Shown: positions 34,126 through 41,679 of the stretch, in pieces
Layout of the letters: the number at the start of each line of letters is the position of its first letter
Numbering within the stretch: position 1 is the first letter of the stretch
NCBI GenBank assembly: GCA_963704825.1
Contig: CAVPHV010000012.1
Span: forward strand, 1-64,000
Source: CAVPHV01 sp963704825
Lineage (GTDB): Bacteria; Actinomycetota; Acidimicrobiia; Spongiisociales; UBA5794
Length of the DNA stretch: 64,000 bases
Direction: 5' to 3'
Program-made: the position numbers and the translations under genes
The notes under the pieces: model-generated
Told to the model about the DNA's origin: nothing
Databases searched by the model: none
What the model saw: only the letters and a program-made list of their open reading frames with translations

Positions 34126-34929
34126 TCAGACAATGGCTGCGATCTGGCCCGTGAGGTGGGCCAGTCCGAATACGACAGCAGCGACGGTTGCGCCCCACCC
34201 GACGAGGCGCAACGCCTGCGGGCACTCGATTCCCCGCCAGCGCAGGACCCACGTGATCGCGGTGGCTGTAGCCACGACGAGCAGCGCCACCCCGACGGGA
34301 CGGGGCGGAACATCGCAGAAACAGAAGTCCGACGACAAGAAGCTGGCGAAGGAGGTCGGAGCGAGCAGTCCGCCAAGCAGGACCACACCCAAGGCGACCG
34401 GAGTGAACCAGCGGGCGCCCCGCCACCAAGCCACGAACCTGCGGTCCAACCAGACAGTCAGTAGACCCGCCAGCGCAACAATGGAAACGAACATCACTAC
34501 GTTGGCCGCGGCGGGTTCGAGGATGAAGAAGTCCCGATTGTCGCCCTCGACCACTGTGAACCCCGTCAGCGCAACGGCTGCAAGGACCGCAGCCGGGTAG
34601 CGAGGCATCCGCCGCATCGGCAGCCACGGCCGCACCACGACCCACACCGTCGCCGCCGCCATGCCTGCGAATAATCCGCCGAACAGAACCAGAGCAACGG
34701 TCCCGTCGCGTGTGATGTCGCCGATGCGGTTCCCGTTCTCAGTGCGGAAACCGGTTCGGGCCGGATCGATCAACGCCGCAAACCGCATCACCAGTCGACC
34801 ACCCACACCGCCGGCTACCACGCCCGCCACGGCGGCAGCGATTCCCGACGCGGCCACTTCTCGCAAGATGACGAGAACCGGAGTCCGCGTGATGTCAGAC
34901 TCCAGCCTCTTGTGATCCACAACCGCCAA
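34126..34929 (-). CDS. multi-helix membrane protein with candidate ECF promoter
   Basis: 267 aa with about seven hydrophobic helices; not recognised. RRMPRYPAAVLAAVALTGFT and WWRGARWFTPVALGVVLLGG are typical stretches. A TGTCACC-N17-CGTC element lies 29 nt before the start, identical in form to the one upstream of 37303, suggesting it belongs to the regulon of the sigma factor encoded next to it. It is not tightly coupled to the anti-sigma-like gene (76 bp gap). Confidence 0.65.
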   Translation of the reverse strand: MAVVDHKRLESDITRTPVLVILREVAASGIAAAVAGVVAGGVGGRLVMRFAALIDPARTGFRTENGNRIGDITRDGTVALVLFGGLFAGMAAATVWVVVRPWLPMRRMPRYPAAVLAAVALTGFTVVEGDNRDFFILEPAAANVVMFVSIVALAGLLTVWLDRRFVAWWRGARWFTPVALGVVLLGGLLAPTSFASFLSSDFCFCDVPPRPVGVALLVVATATAITWVLRWRGIECPQALRLVGWGATVAAVVFGLAHLTGQIAAIV

Positions 34930-34958
34930 CGTCGTCCTCCCGCTTGTCTACCCCTACG

Positions 34959-34986
34959 GACGAGTTGCGTCACCGTTTGGGTGACA
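34959..34986 (-). promoter_or_regulatory. candidate ECF-sigma promoter, copy 1
   Basis: Minus strand TGTCACC-N17-CGTC, with the CGTC ending 29 nt before the ATG at 34929. Same sequence and spacing as 37347-37374. It resembles the TGTCACA/CGTC elements described for some ECF groups. Confidence 0.55.
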
Positions 34987-35005
34987 GGCCGTCGCTGCAG
35001 GCGGG

Positions 35006-35689
35006 TCAGCCCGACAATCCGATGGCAGCCAGGAACGCGCCGGGCACCTCCATCGCAACGAGGAGTCCGACCACGATCAGGATCACGACGAGCCAGCGAG
35101 GCAGCTTCGCGCCGGCCCGAGTCGAATTGAACACGAGCGCCACGACCGGCAGCGCCACCAAGGTCAGCGCGTGCAGGACGCCCATTGCCAGCAGCAGACC
35201 GGCGACACGGAAAAGCGCGTCTTCGAGCTGATCTCCGATATCGACCGCGAGGTAGGCGATTGGTTCTTCGAGTCGAGACGTCACCAAGACATAGCCCGCG
35301 AAGACCAGGAAGTACGCCAGGTCGAGTAGGCCCAGCAGTCTGGTACCGGTCCCAGGGCTGGTGACGAACAAACTCGATACGAACCCGCGCCCGAAGCGGC
35401 GAATTGCCGGACCCAGTGACGCGACGAGCACCAGCAGCACCAGGAACTCGATGCCCTCCAACGCCCGCCAATCAACCCTCGCCCGACCGCCGAGTCGCTC
35501 AACGCTCGCTGCTACGACCGACACCGACACGGCCACAACCACGATGAGGGCGGTCGCCGTCAATACCAGACGACGCCTGTGATCGCGCTGTTCCTCGATG
35601 GAGTACATGACGCGACTCCACAGGTCAGCACTCACCTCGTAGTCCTTGGCGGCGGCGAGCGCTTCGGCCAGGCGCTGTTCAGTCGTCAT
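35006..35689 (-). CDS. anti-sigma-like membrane protein coupled to ECF sigma
   Basis: 227 aa. A short cytoplasmic N-terminal part (MTTEQRLAEALAAAKDYEVS, DLWSRVMYSIEEQ) resembles zinc-less anti-sigma domains and is followed by a membrane helix (LVLTATALIVVVAVSVSVVA). The remaining ~150 residues form four more helices (GPAIRRFGRGFVSSLF, GLLDLAYFLVFAGYVLV, GLLLAMGVLHALTLVALPVV) and are clearly paralogous to the whole protein at 36887-37303. Its ATG overlaps the sigma stop (ATGA). Probably sequesters the sigma factor at the membrane. Confidence 0.7.
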   Translation of the reverse strand: MTTEQRLAEALAAAKDYEVSADLWSRVMYSIEEQRDHRRRLVLTATALIVVVAVSVSVVAASVERLGGRARVDWRALEGIEFLVLLVLVASLGPAIRRFGRGFVSSLFVTSPGTGTRLLGLLDLAYFLVFAGYVLVTSRLEEPIAYLAVDIGDQLEDALFRVAGLLLAMGVLHALTLVALPVVALVFNSTRAGAKLPRWLVVILIVVGLLVAMEVPGAFLAAIGLSG

Positions 35690-36303
35690 GTCGGCTCCCC
35701 GAGTCTGGCACCAAGCGCCCCCATCCCGCGCCGACAGTGAGTCTTAACCGAGTTTGGGGAGATGCCCAACGTCTCGGCGATCTCGCGCTCCGATAGGTCG
35801 TAGAAGAAGCGCAGCACGAGGCAGTCGCGTTGACGGGGTGCCAGCTCACGCAGTGCGTCCACCACCTGTTGTTGTTCCCCCTTGGCAACGATCTGGTCCT
35901 CGAGCGAGAAGCCGTCAGCCTCGACCTTCAGTGCTTCTCGGTGCCGCAACGACATCAACCCGCGCCGGTTGTGGTCCCGCGCCAGGTTGAGGACGATCGA
36001 GCGAAGGTAGGGCGCTGCCTTGTCGGGATCGCGGATCCGGCCGGCCGAACGGTGCAGACGAATGAAGGCCTCCTGGACGAGGTCCTCAGCGGCGTTGCGG
36101 TCGTCGGTGAAGAGACGCGCCATCCGCACCAGCGAGGGTGCCTCTTGACGGAAGAGCCGGGCAACGAGTTCGTCGGCGTCAACGCCGTCCTGGACCGTGG
36201 AATGTGCCGGCTCCGAAACCGTGGCGCCGTCCCGAGCGAGAGCGAAGAGGGCGGCGACGAACAGACGCCGCCGCCGCTCTCTTCCGCCCGCTGTTGCCAG
36301 CAA
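35686..36303 (-). CDS. ECF-type sigma-70 factor
   Basis: 205 aa. Region 2: DRNAAEDLVQEAFIRLHRSA then KAAPYLRSIVLNLARDHNRR. Region 4: LAPRQRDCLVLRFFYDLSER then EIAETLGISPNSVKTHCRRG. There is no extra C-terminal domain. TTG 36303 (with GAGGGGG upstream) is the only usable start in this frame before region 2, leaving a ~50-residue N-terminal extension. Likely directs transcription of its neighbours through the TGTCACC-N17-CGTC elements; the signal is unknown. Confidence 0.88.
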   Translation of the reverse strand: MLATAGGRERRRRLFVAALFALARDGATVSEPAHSTVQDGVDADELVARLFRQEAPSLVRMARLFTDDRNAAEDLVQEAFIRLHRSAGRIRDPDKAAPYLRSIVLNLARDHNRRGLMSLRHREALKVEADGFSLEDQIVAKGEQQQVVDALRELAPRQRDCLVLRFFYDLSEREIAETLGISPNSVKTHCRRGMGALGARLGEPT

Positions 36304-36316
36304 CCGCTCGCCCCCT

Positions 36317-36820
36317 CTAGCTCAAATCAGCACAGGCGAGGCGAATCGACGTGTTCGCCGGATAGTGAATGACGATGGACTGCGCTTCCGGTCGGGCCCA
36401 GTGCCCGTGCATGGCCGAGCTGTGGCCCCTGCCTGCGGCATTTGTCGTTATCGCGGGCCAGATCTCGTTCACATCATCAGCCGCACCACCGACCTCGTGC
36501 TGATAGTGACCGCCACCCGGAGGATCGGCGGAACACGGGGCGTTGTGCACATGCGCCGGGTACACCGTCGTCGGATCCAACCCCCGAACGTGGACCACCA
36601 CGAAGGTACGCCCGTGGTGCCATGGCACCCGCACCATCACCGCGCCGCCCTCCACTTGATACCCCAGGTCTGCGCCTCCGGACAGCGTCACGAACGCTCC
36701 CTTGGTGACCTCTGCGTGTTTCCGCACCCCGGTTCCGGCCGAGGCCGGAGCGGCGGCGACAACAACGAGGGCGATCACCACGATCAATTGTCCAATTCTG
36801 CGACCAAACATCTCGGTCAT
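36317..36820 (-). CDS. secreted SodC-like (Cu/Zn superoxide dismutase fold) protein
   Basis: 167 aa with a signal peptide (GQLIVVIALVVVAAAPASAG). VVVHVRGLDPTTVYPAHVHN (two His of the copper site), APCSADPPGGGHYQHEVGG (Cys and bridging His) and SIVIHYPANTSIRLACADLS (final His and Cys) match the SodC-like superoxide dismutase fold, and the paired Cys suggest the usual disulphide. Some Zn-site residues differ (NEIWP where NE.H is usual), so dismutase activity is not certain. It lies between the ECF sigma gene and the 138-aa membrane protein. Confidence 0.7.
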   Translation of the reverse strand: MTEMFGRRIGQLIVVIALVVVAAAPASAGTGVRKHAEVTKGAFVTLSGGADLGYQVEGGAVMVRVPWHHGRTFVVVHVRGLDPTTVYPAHVHNAPCSADPPGGGHYQHEVGGAADDVNEIWPAITTNAAGRGHSSAMHGHWARPEAQSIVIHYPANTSIRLACADLS

Positions 36821-36886
36821 TCCTTTGATTCGAAGCTGCCGGCGGCGGGCCGGCCCCGTGTCGAGCGGGTTCGCGAAGCGGGCGAT

Positions 36887-37303
36887 TCAGGCAACCTCGA
36901 GTTGCCCGGGGTCGCCTTGGGTCGAATCGTCGAGTTGACGGTTGAGGCTGAACAGACGGCCGATCACCGGCAGGGTGAGCACGTTGAGTCCGTGCAGCAG
37001 TCCCATCAGCAGCAGCATTCCGCCGATCCTGATCACCGAAGCTTCGAGCTGCGGGGCGCTCACCTGCTCGGTCCATCCGCCGGAAACATCACGGTCGAAT
37101 TGAACACTGAACAGCACGTAGGCGCCGAAGATCAGGTAGTAGGCGATGTCCATCAGCACGAGATAGCTCTTGCCGGTCCGGGGGTTCGCCCGGAACACGT
37201 CGGCGGCGTACCCCTTGCCGTACCGCTTGATCAGCGGTCCGAGCACGAGCACGATCGTGATCAGGATGCCGACCACGATGATCTCGAGTACCCACCAGTC
37301 CAT
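36887..37303 (-). CDS. four-helix membrane protein, paralogue of the anti-sigma membrane domain
   Basis: 138 aa. LVLGPLIKRYGKGYAADVFR, SYLVLMDIAYYLIFGAYVLF and IGGMLLLMGLLHGLNVLTLP align segment by segment with GPAIRRFGRGFVSSLF, GLLDLAYFLVFAGYVLV and LLLAMGVLHALTLVALP of the anti-sigma-like protein (35006-35689). ATG 37303 has GGGAGAGG upstream. The gene is preceded by a TGTCACC-N17-CGTC element. It may modulate or compete with the anti-sigma factor; function otherwise unknown. Confidence 0.72.
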   Translation of the reverse strand: MDWWVLEIIVVGILITIVLVLGPLIKRYGKGYAADVFRANPRTGKSYLVLMDIAYYLIFGAYVLFSVQFDRDVSGGWTEQVSAPQLEASVIRIGGMLLLMGLLHGLNVLTLPVIGRLFSLNRQLDDSTQGDPGQLEVA

Positions 37304-37346
37304 CTCTCCCTCTCCCTCTACTCCTTCGAACCTCTCAATAGTGACA

Positions 37347-37374
37347 GACGAGCGAGCCCGGCGGGTGGGTGACA
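37347..37374 (-). promoter_or_regulatory. candidate ECF-sigma promoter, copy 2
   Basis: Minus strand TGTCACC-N17-CGTC, ending 43 nt before the ATG at 37303. Both boxes and the spacer length equal those of copy 1 at 34959-34986 while the spacer sequence differs, which argues for selection on the boxes. Confidence 0.55.
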
Positions 37375-37510
37375 GAGAATCAAGGTTTTTTTGGTATGCG
37401 CCATCCTGCCCAAGCGCGCCCGGCAAACCCCGCTGACCGGGTCAGTAGCCCGCCGAAGCCCTCCACGAGGATCCTGCCCGCACGGTTGACAACCCAGCTG
37501 CTCACGTGAC

Positions 37511-38221
37511 CTAGTCGTCGCCGGCGCCGTCATCGTCGAGACGACCGGTGCCCATCGCCGGGTGCGACGAGGTGAATTCGCTCCATCTTCCCACCTGCTT
37601 GAGCTTCCCAGTTCGGCGCAGCTCCAGGTACTCCCGTATCTCCGGAATCGAGGCGATGGTGAACAGCACATTGATTGCCACTGCATAGGCGACTTCAGGT
37701 GGGCCGCCGCGCCACACGAACCACGGAATCAGCAACCACTGCCCCAGCGTGTAGGCAATGAGCATGTCGCGCAGCACAAAGAGACCCACCACGACCCCGA
37801 TCCCCGTCGTGACGGGGATGGCTACCCAATCGACGGCGGCAAGACCGCCGTACAGAGGGCTCTGACCCCGACCACCCTTGAACCGATAGAAGACCGGCCA
37901 GATGTGACCCGCCATGACGGCAACCGCCACGATCAGGTAGTAGTCATCGTCGGGCCAGACGAGACGGACGGCCAGCGTCGGAACGAACGCCTTGAGCATG
38001 TCGCCCACCCCAACGACAATCCCCCATTTCGGGCCGGTGCGCGCCCCGATCGAGGTGGCGCTGACACCGCTGTACTCGATGGTGGCCCCACCGGGGAGTT
38101 CGAGGTCCGTGGAGCCGAGATCGGCGGCGGGAACCACCCGCCGCCCAACGATGCGGGCGAACGAAATCGACCCGATCAGGTAGCCGGCCACCACCAAACC
38201 GACTGCAGCTACCCACTCCAA
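37511..38221 (-). CDS. PlsY-like glycerol-3-phosphate acyltransferase family protein
   Basis: 236 aa from TTG 38221, which has AGGAG 7-8 nt upstream and lies 11 nt after the dikinase stop. VAGYLIGSISFARIVGRRVV, SGVSATSIGARTGPKWGIVV, GVGDMLKAFVPTLAVRL and AGHIWPVFYRFKGGRGQSPL correspond to the three PlsY loop motifs, though the usual GS-GN-GATN becomes SGVSATSIGA. About five membrane helices. PlsY transfers acyl from acyl-phosphate to glycerol-3-phosphate; here the changed motif 2 and the dikinase partner suggest a different acceptor. The C-terminus is long and acidic (RLDDDGAGDD). Confidence 0.75.
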   Translation of the reverse strand: MEWVAAVGLVVAGYLIGSISFARIVGRRVVPAADLGSTDLELPGGATIEYSGVSATSIGARTGPKWGIVVGVGDMLKAFVPTLAVRLVWPDDDYYLIVAVAVMAGHIWPVFYRFKGGRGQSPLYGGLAAVDWVAIPVTTGIGVVVGLFVLRDMLIAYTLGQWLLIPWFVWRGGPPEVAYAVAINVLFTIASIPEIREYLELRRTGKLKQVGRWSEFTSSHPAMGTGRLDDDGAGDD

Positions 38222-38232
38222 GATTCGGCTCC

Positions 38233-40599
38233 TTACTCGCCGGGCCCGGCCAACTCTGCCAGATCCGCCGACGTCGTGTCGCCGGCATCGCTCGGCTCCT
38301 CGACCTCGACCGTGCCGGCGTAGCCGTCGACAACGACGATGGCGCCGTCGGGAAGTTGCGTGGCCCCCGACACGGAGACCACACATGGGATCCGATACTC
38401 CCGCGCCACGATGCTGCTGTGCGAAAGCATGCCGCCGGCTTCAGCCACCACGGCACCGGCGCGGGCAAACAGCGGCGTCCAGCCCACGTCGCTGTAGGGG
38501 ATGACAATCACGTCCCCGGGTTGGACCTTTCCGAACTCGTTGGTGTCTCGCACTACTCGGAGGGTGCCGCGGTGATGCCCCCGCGAGGTGGGAATCCCCT
38601 GCACGGAGCTCCCGACGCCGGACCGATCGCTCGGGACGAAGTCGTCGCCGTAGATGATCTCCGGCATCACCACATCGCGCACCGCATCGATCTCGGCGCG
38701 GCGAGCGGCAACCAGCTCCGCCGGTGCGGCGTCCAAGGACTGCCGGAGGAGGGCAGACCGCACCTCGTCGGCGTACAGGAACATGACATCCTCGGGTTCG
38801 TCCAGGACACTCCGCTCGGCGAGGCGCCTGCCGATCTCGAGGAAGTACCTTCGGAAGAGCCCATAGCCGTATGTGTAGGCGAAGCTCACCGACTCGCGGT
38901 GGGCAACATATTCCTGGGTTCGCCTGCGCAGGGCCCGCAATGTCGGACGAGCGACAGGGCCGAGCTGCTGCTCGGCGTCGCCCCACTCCATACGTTGCAC
39001 CGCACCACGAGTCTCGGCGTGATCGAGCACCATGGTGACGACGGCGTCCGGCGTCTCCCTCCACGGGGTGACCGAGAAGTCGTTCCCGCTGGCGGAGAGG
39101 TGACCGAATCGATCGAGGAACTCGTCGACGCTGCTGCGCAAGTCGTCAGGCACTGCCTGGTATCCCTCCGCACGCATCGCAACAACTACTTCAGCGTCGA
39201 GCTCGGCCACCTGCTCGCTCAGCACATCGAGGTGGACATTGGGGTTCAGATCAACCAGTTCCGCGGTCCCGGCCACATCGATCGACTCTGGATCCAGACC
39301 CGCCTTGGTCAGCCGGGAGCGGAGTATGGCGTTGTAGAGATTGGCCAGCAGTGGCGTCACGATGTTGGCATAGGCGGCCCGTACCCCGATTTCGCTGAGC
39401 GCCCGGACATCGCTGAGGAGCGACGAGTCGGAGCGACCGCGCAGATCCTCCCGATCGAAGGCCCGGTAGGAGCCCATGAGCTTCTGCACCTCTCCGGGGA
39501 TAGTCTTCCCATAGCGGGCCTTGCTGGCGGCGAGACGAATCATCTTGGGCAGGAGTCGCATCGTTGCCGCCGTCGGCTTGAACGACGGCTGGTCGGCGCC
39601 GGCCGGGAGTCCGAGCAGCAACTCCAGCGAGTCTCGCGGCATGCCGAGCAGCTCGAAGATGTCGCCGATGGCGCCCATGTTGAAATAGGAGCGGTAGGCG
39701 AACGCCTTGGCGAGATTCTCCGGCTTAATGTTGTTGGGACCGATCGCTTCGGTGAACAGATCGACCCAGGCCCGGTTCACCATCGGAACGTTCACGGACC
39801 ACACCAGCGGCTTGATGATCCCGGGCATCACTTCGCGTGAGATCCGGCTCGAGTACACGCTGATGTCATCAAGGCCGGTGATAGGCCGAAGTTGCAGCCA
39901 CCAGACGTCTGTGCCGTCGAAGACCCACTCGAGATCGACCGGCGAACCGTAGGCCGCGGCAATGCGGGCAGTGTCGTCGGCAATCGACGCAACGACGCTC
40001 TCGTCCAACACGGGACTGACGGGCTGTTCGGACCAGCCACCCCAACGCCGGATCCAGCGGTCCGGGGTGACGCCCTCGTCGACCAGACGATCCCCGCGCC
40101 CCTCCACCGCCTCAACGACGACTTCGTTCAGTCCGGTCATCGGGTTTCGAGAGAACGCCACCCCCGACACCACTGGGTGGATCATCGGCTGCACCATCAC
40201 GGTCATGGCCATCCCGTCGGCCCCGCCGACGTGATCGCGGTAGGCCGCCACTCGCTCGGACGTCATTGAGGCTCGGACGCGTTCGATGGCGTCCGCCACC
40301 TCCACCGCCTCCACATCCAACTCCGATTCGAACTGGCCTGCGTAGGAAACGACTGCGCCGTCCTCGACGTTCGCCGAGGAGCGCACCGCGTAGACGTCAT
40401 CCGGATCCAGAGTCGCCGCAACGAGCTCGCCAAAGTCGGCAACCGCCACGTGCGAGCGGACGATCCAGGTGGTCGGGACCCGCTCGCCGTTGGCGATCAA
40501 CCAGCCAACATGGGATGCCTTGCCGCCGACCCGCCCGGGCGGGAGATGTTCATGCAGACGTTCGATGACCGTTCCTCCTGACAGAAACCTATCATCCAC
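38233..40599 (-). CDS. PEP-synthase/rifampin-phosphotransferase-like ATP dikinase, copy 2
   Basis: 788 aa. N-terminal ATP-grasp: GRVGGKASHVGWLIANGERV (~22-41), VYAVRSSANVEDGAVVSYAG (69-88), MVQPMIHPVVSGVAFSRNPM and DLEWVFDGTDVWWLQLRPIT. Long helical middle domain (~255-640). C-terminal phosphohistidine domain: GAVVAEAGGMLSHSSIVARE with catalytic His near 727. No PEP-binding barrel. Only distantly similar to copy 1 (3853-6441) but with the same architecture. It is upstream of, and tightly spaced with, the PlsY-like gene, so the phosphorylated product may be a lipid precursor; that is inference. Confidence 0.8.
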   Translation of the reverse strand: MDDRFLSGGTVIERLHEHLPPGRVGGKASHVGWLIANGERVPTTWIVRSHVAVADFGELVAATLDPDDVYAVRSSANVEDGAVVSYAGQFESELDVEAVEVADAIERVRASMTSERVAAYRDHVGGADGMAMTVMVQPMIHPVVSGVAFSRNPMTGLNEVVVEAVEGRGDRLVDEGVTPDRWIRRWGGWSEQPVSPVLDESVVASIADDTARIAAAYGSPVDLEWVFDGTDVWWLQLRPITGLDDISVYSSRISREVMPGIIKPLVWSVNVPMVNRAWVDLFTEAIGPNNIKPENLAKAFAYRSYFNMGAIGDIFELLGMPRDSLELLLGLPAGADQPSFKPTAATMRLLPKMIRLAASKARYGKTIPGEVQKLMGSYRAFDREDLRGRSDSSLLSDVRALSEIGVRAAYANIVTPLLANLYNAILRSRLTKAGLDPESIDVAGTAELVDLNPNVHLDVLSEQVAELDAEVVVAMRAEGYQAVPDDLRSSVDEFLDRFGHLSASGNDFSVTPWRETPDAVVTMVLDHAETRGAVQRMEWGDAEQQLGPVARPTLRALRRRTQEYVAHRESVSFAYTYGYGLFRRYFLEIGRRLAERSVLDEPEDVMFLYADEVRSALLRQSLDAAPAELVAARRAEIDAVRDVVMPEIIYGDDFVPSDRSGVGSSVQGIPTSRGHHRGTLRVVRDTNEFGKVQPGDVIVIPYSDVGWTPLFARAGAVVAEAGGMLSHSSIVAREYRIPCVVSVSGATQLPDGAIVVVDGYAGTVEVEEPSDAGDTTSADLAELAGPGE

Positions 40600-40687
40600 T
40601 ATTCGATCCCGGACCGTACAACGGATGAGGGTGCAGTTCTAGAGTCGCGCCTGCCGGGGGAAACAACCAACGAACAGGGGTTATGGA

Positions 40688-41671
40688 ATGGGTGACAAGG
40701 TAGCGGTTCTGCTCTGCGGGTATGGCGAGGTCGACGAATACGACGAGTTCGCCGAATACAACGAGCGGTCCTTCCGATTGCTCGTTTCAAAGTCGATCAA
40801 GTTCCCGGACTTCTCGATCCCCTTTCTGTCGCGCCGTCTCGAACGCCAGCAACGCAAGGAATGGCACGCCGCCAATCACTATCACTCCCCCCACAACGAC
40901 ATCTTCGAACGTCAACGCGAGGGAATCGAGAAGGAACTCCAGCAACACTACGGCGACGACGTTGCCGTCTTCAAGGCGTTCAACTTCGTCCCCCCGTGGC
41001 TGCCGGAGCAGGTGCTCTCCGAGATCCGCTCCCAAGGATTTGAGAAGATCGTCGTCTACCCGTGGCTGGTGGTCGACTCAGTGTTCACCAGCGGATTGGC
41101 GCTCGAGCAGATAAATGAGGCACTAGCGGCAGATCCCACCTGGGTGAAGGACATGCGATATCTGCCCTCGTTCTGGGAGCGCAACGACTTCCAGCAGCGT
41201 CTGGTCGACCAGATCGAGGAGGGGATCGCCCCGCTTCGGGAGCGGTATGCCGCCATCCAGATCGGCGTGATGTTGTGTCTGCACGGCTGCCCGCTCGAGA
41301 GCAAGGGTTACGAGACGGGCGTTCGCGAGAGCCAGGCGCTCTACTACGCAATTCAGCAGCGATTGATCGGCAAGTACCCGCTGATGAGCGCAGCATGGAT
41401 GAACCACCCGGTACCCGGTAAGTGGACGACGCCGGATGTCGATCAGGCGGCAAAGAACCTGACCACGCTCGGAGCCAAGGCTCTGGTGTTCGCCCCGATC
41501 GGTTTTGTCACCGAGAACCACGAGACCCAGCTCGACATCGGCTACACGATCGACAAGGTCGGCGACCAGGTCGAGTGTGTGCACCTGCCGACTCTGAACG
41601 ACGACCCGGCGCTACTGGCGATGGGCGCCGATTGGATCAAGCCGCTGATTCACGACCTCCAGGCGTCGTGA
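40688..41671 (+). CDS. ferrochelatase-family protein
   Basis: 327 aa. VAVLLCGYGEVDEYDEFAEY at the start, VMLCLHGCPLESKGYETGVR (the active-site His in the position of the ferrochelatase SxHG-P motif) and VFAPIGFVTENHETQLDIGY (the V-E-ET-D signature with catalytic Glu) identify the type II chelatase fold. It may insert iron into coproporphyrin or protoporphyrin. Divergent from most HemH in the first 100 residues (KFPDFSIPFLSRRLERQ insertion), so the precise tetrapyrrole is uncertain. Divergently oriented from the dikinase/PlsY operon. Confidence 0.75.
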   Translation: MGDKVAVLLCGYGEVDEYDEFAEYNERSFRLLVSKSIKFPDFSIPFLSRRLERQQRKEWHAANHYHSPHNDIFERQREGIEKELQQHYGDDVAVFKAFNFVPPWLPEQVLSEIRSQGFEKIVVYPWLVVDSVFTSGLALEQINEALAADPTWVKDMRYLPSFWERNDFQQRLVDQIEEGIAPLRERYAAIQIGVMLCLHGCPLESKGYETGVRESQALYYAIQQRLIGKYPLMSAAWMNHPVPGKWTTPDVDQAAKNLTTLGAKALVFAPIGFVTENHETQLDIGYTIDKVGDQVECVHLPTLNDDPALLAMGADWIKPLIHDLQAS

Positions 41672-41679
41672 TCTCGCCC

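Noticed and set aside
36303..36303. A shorter start for the sigma factor at the VSEPAH valine
   Set aside because: That valine is encoded by GTT, so it cannot initiate; the TTG at 36303 with a ribosome site is the usable start.
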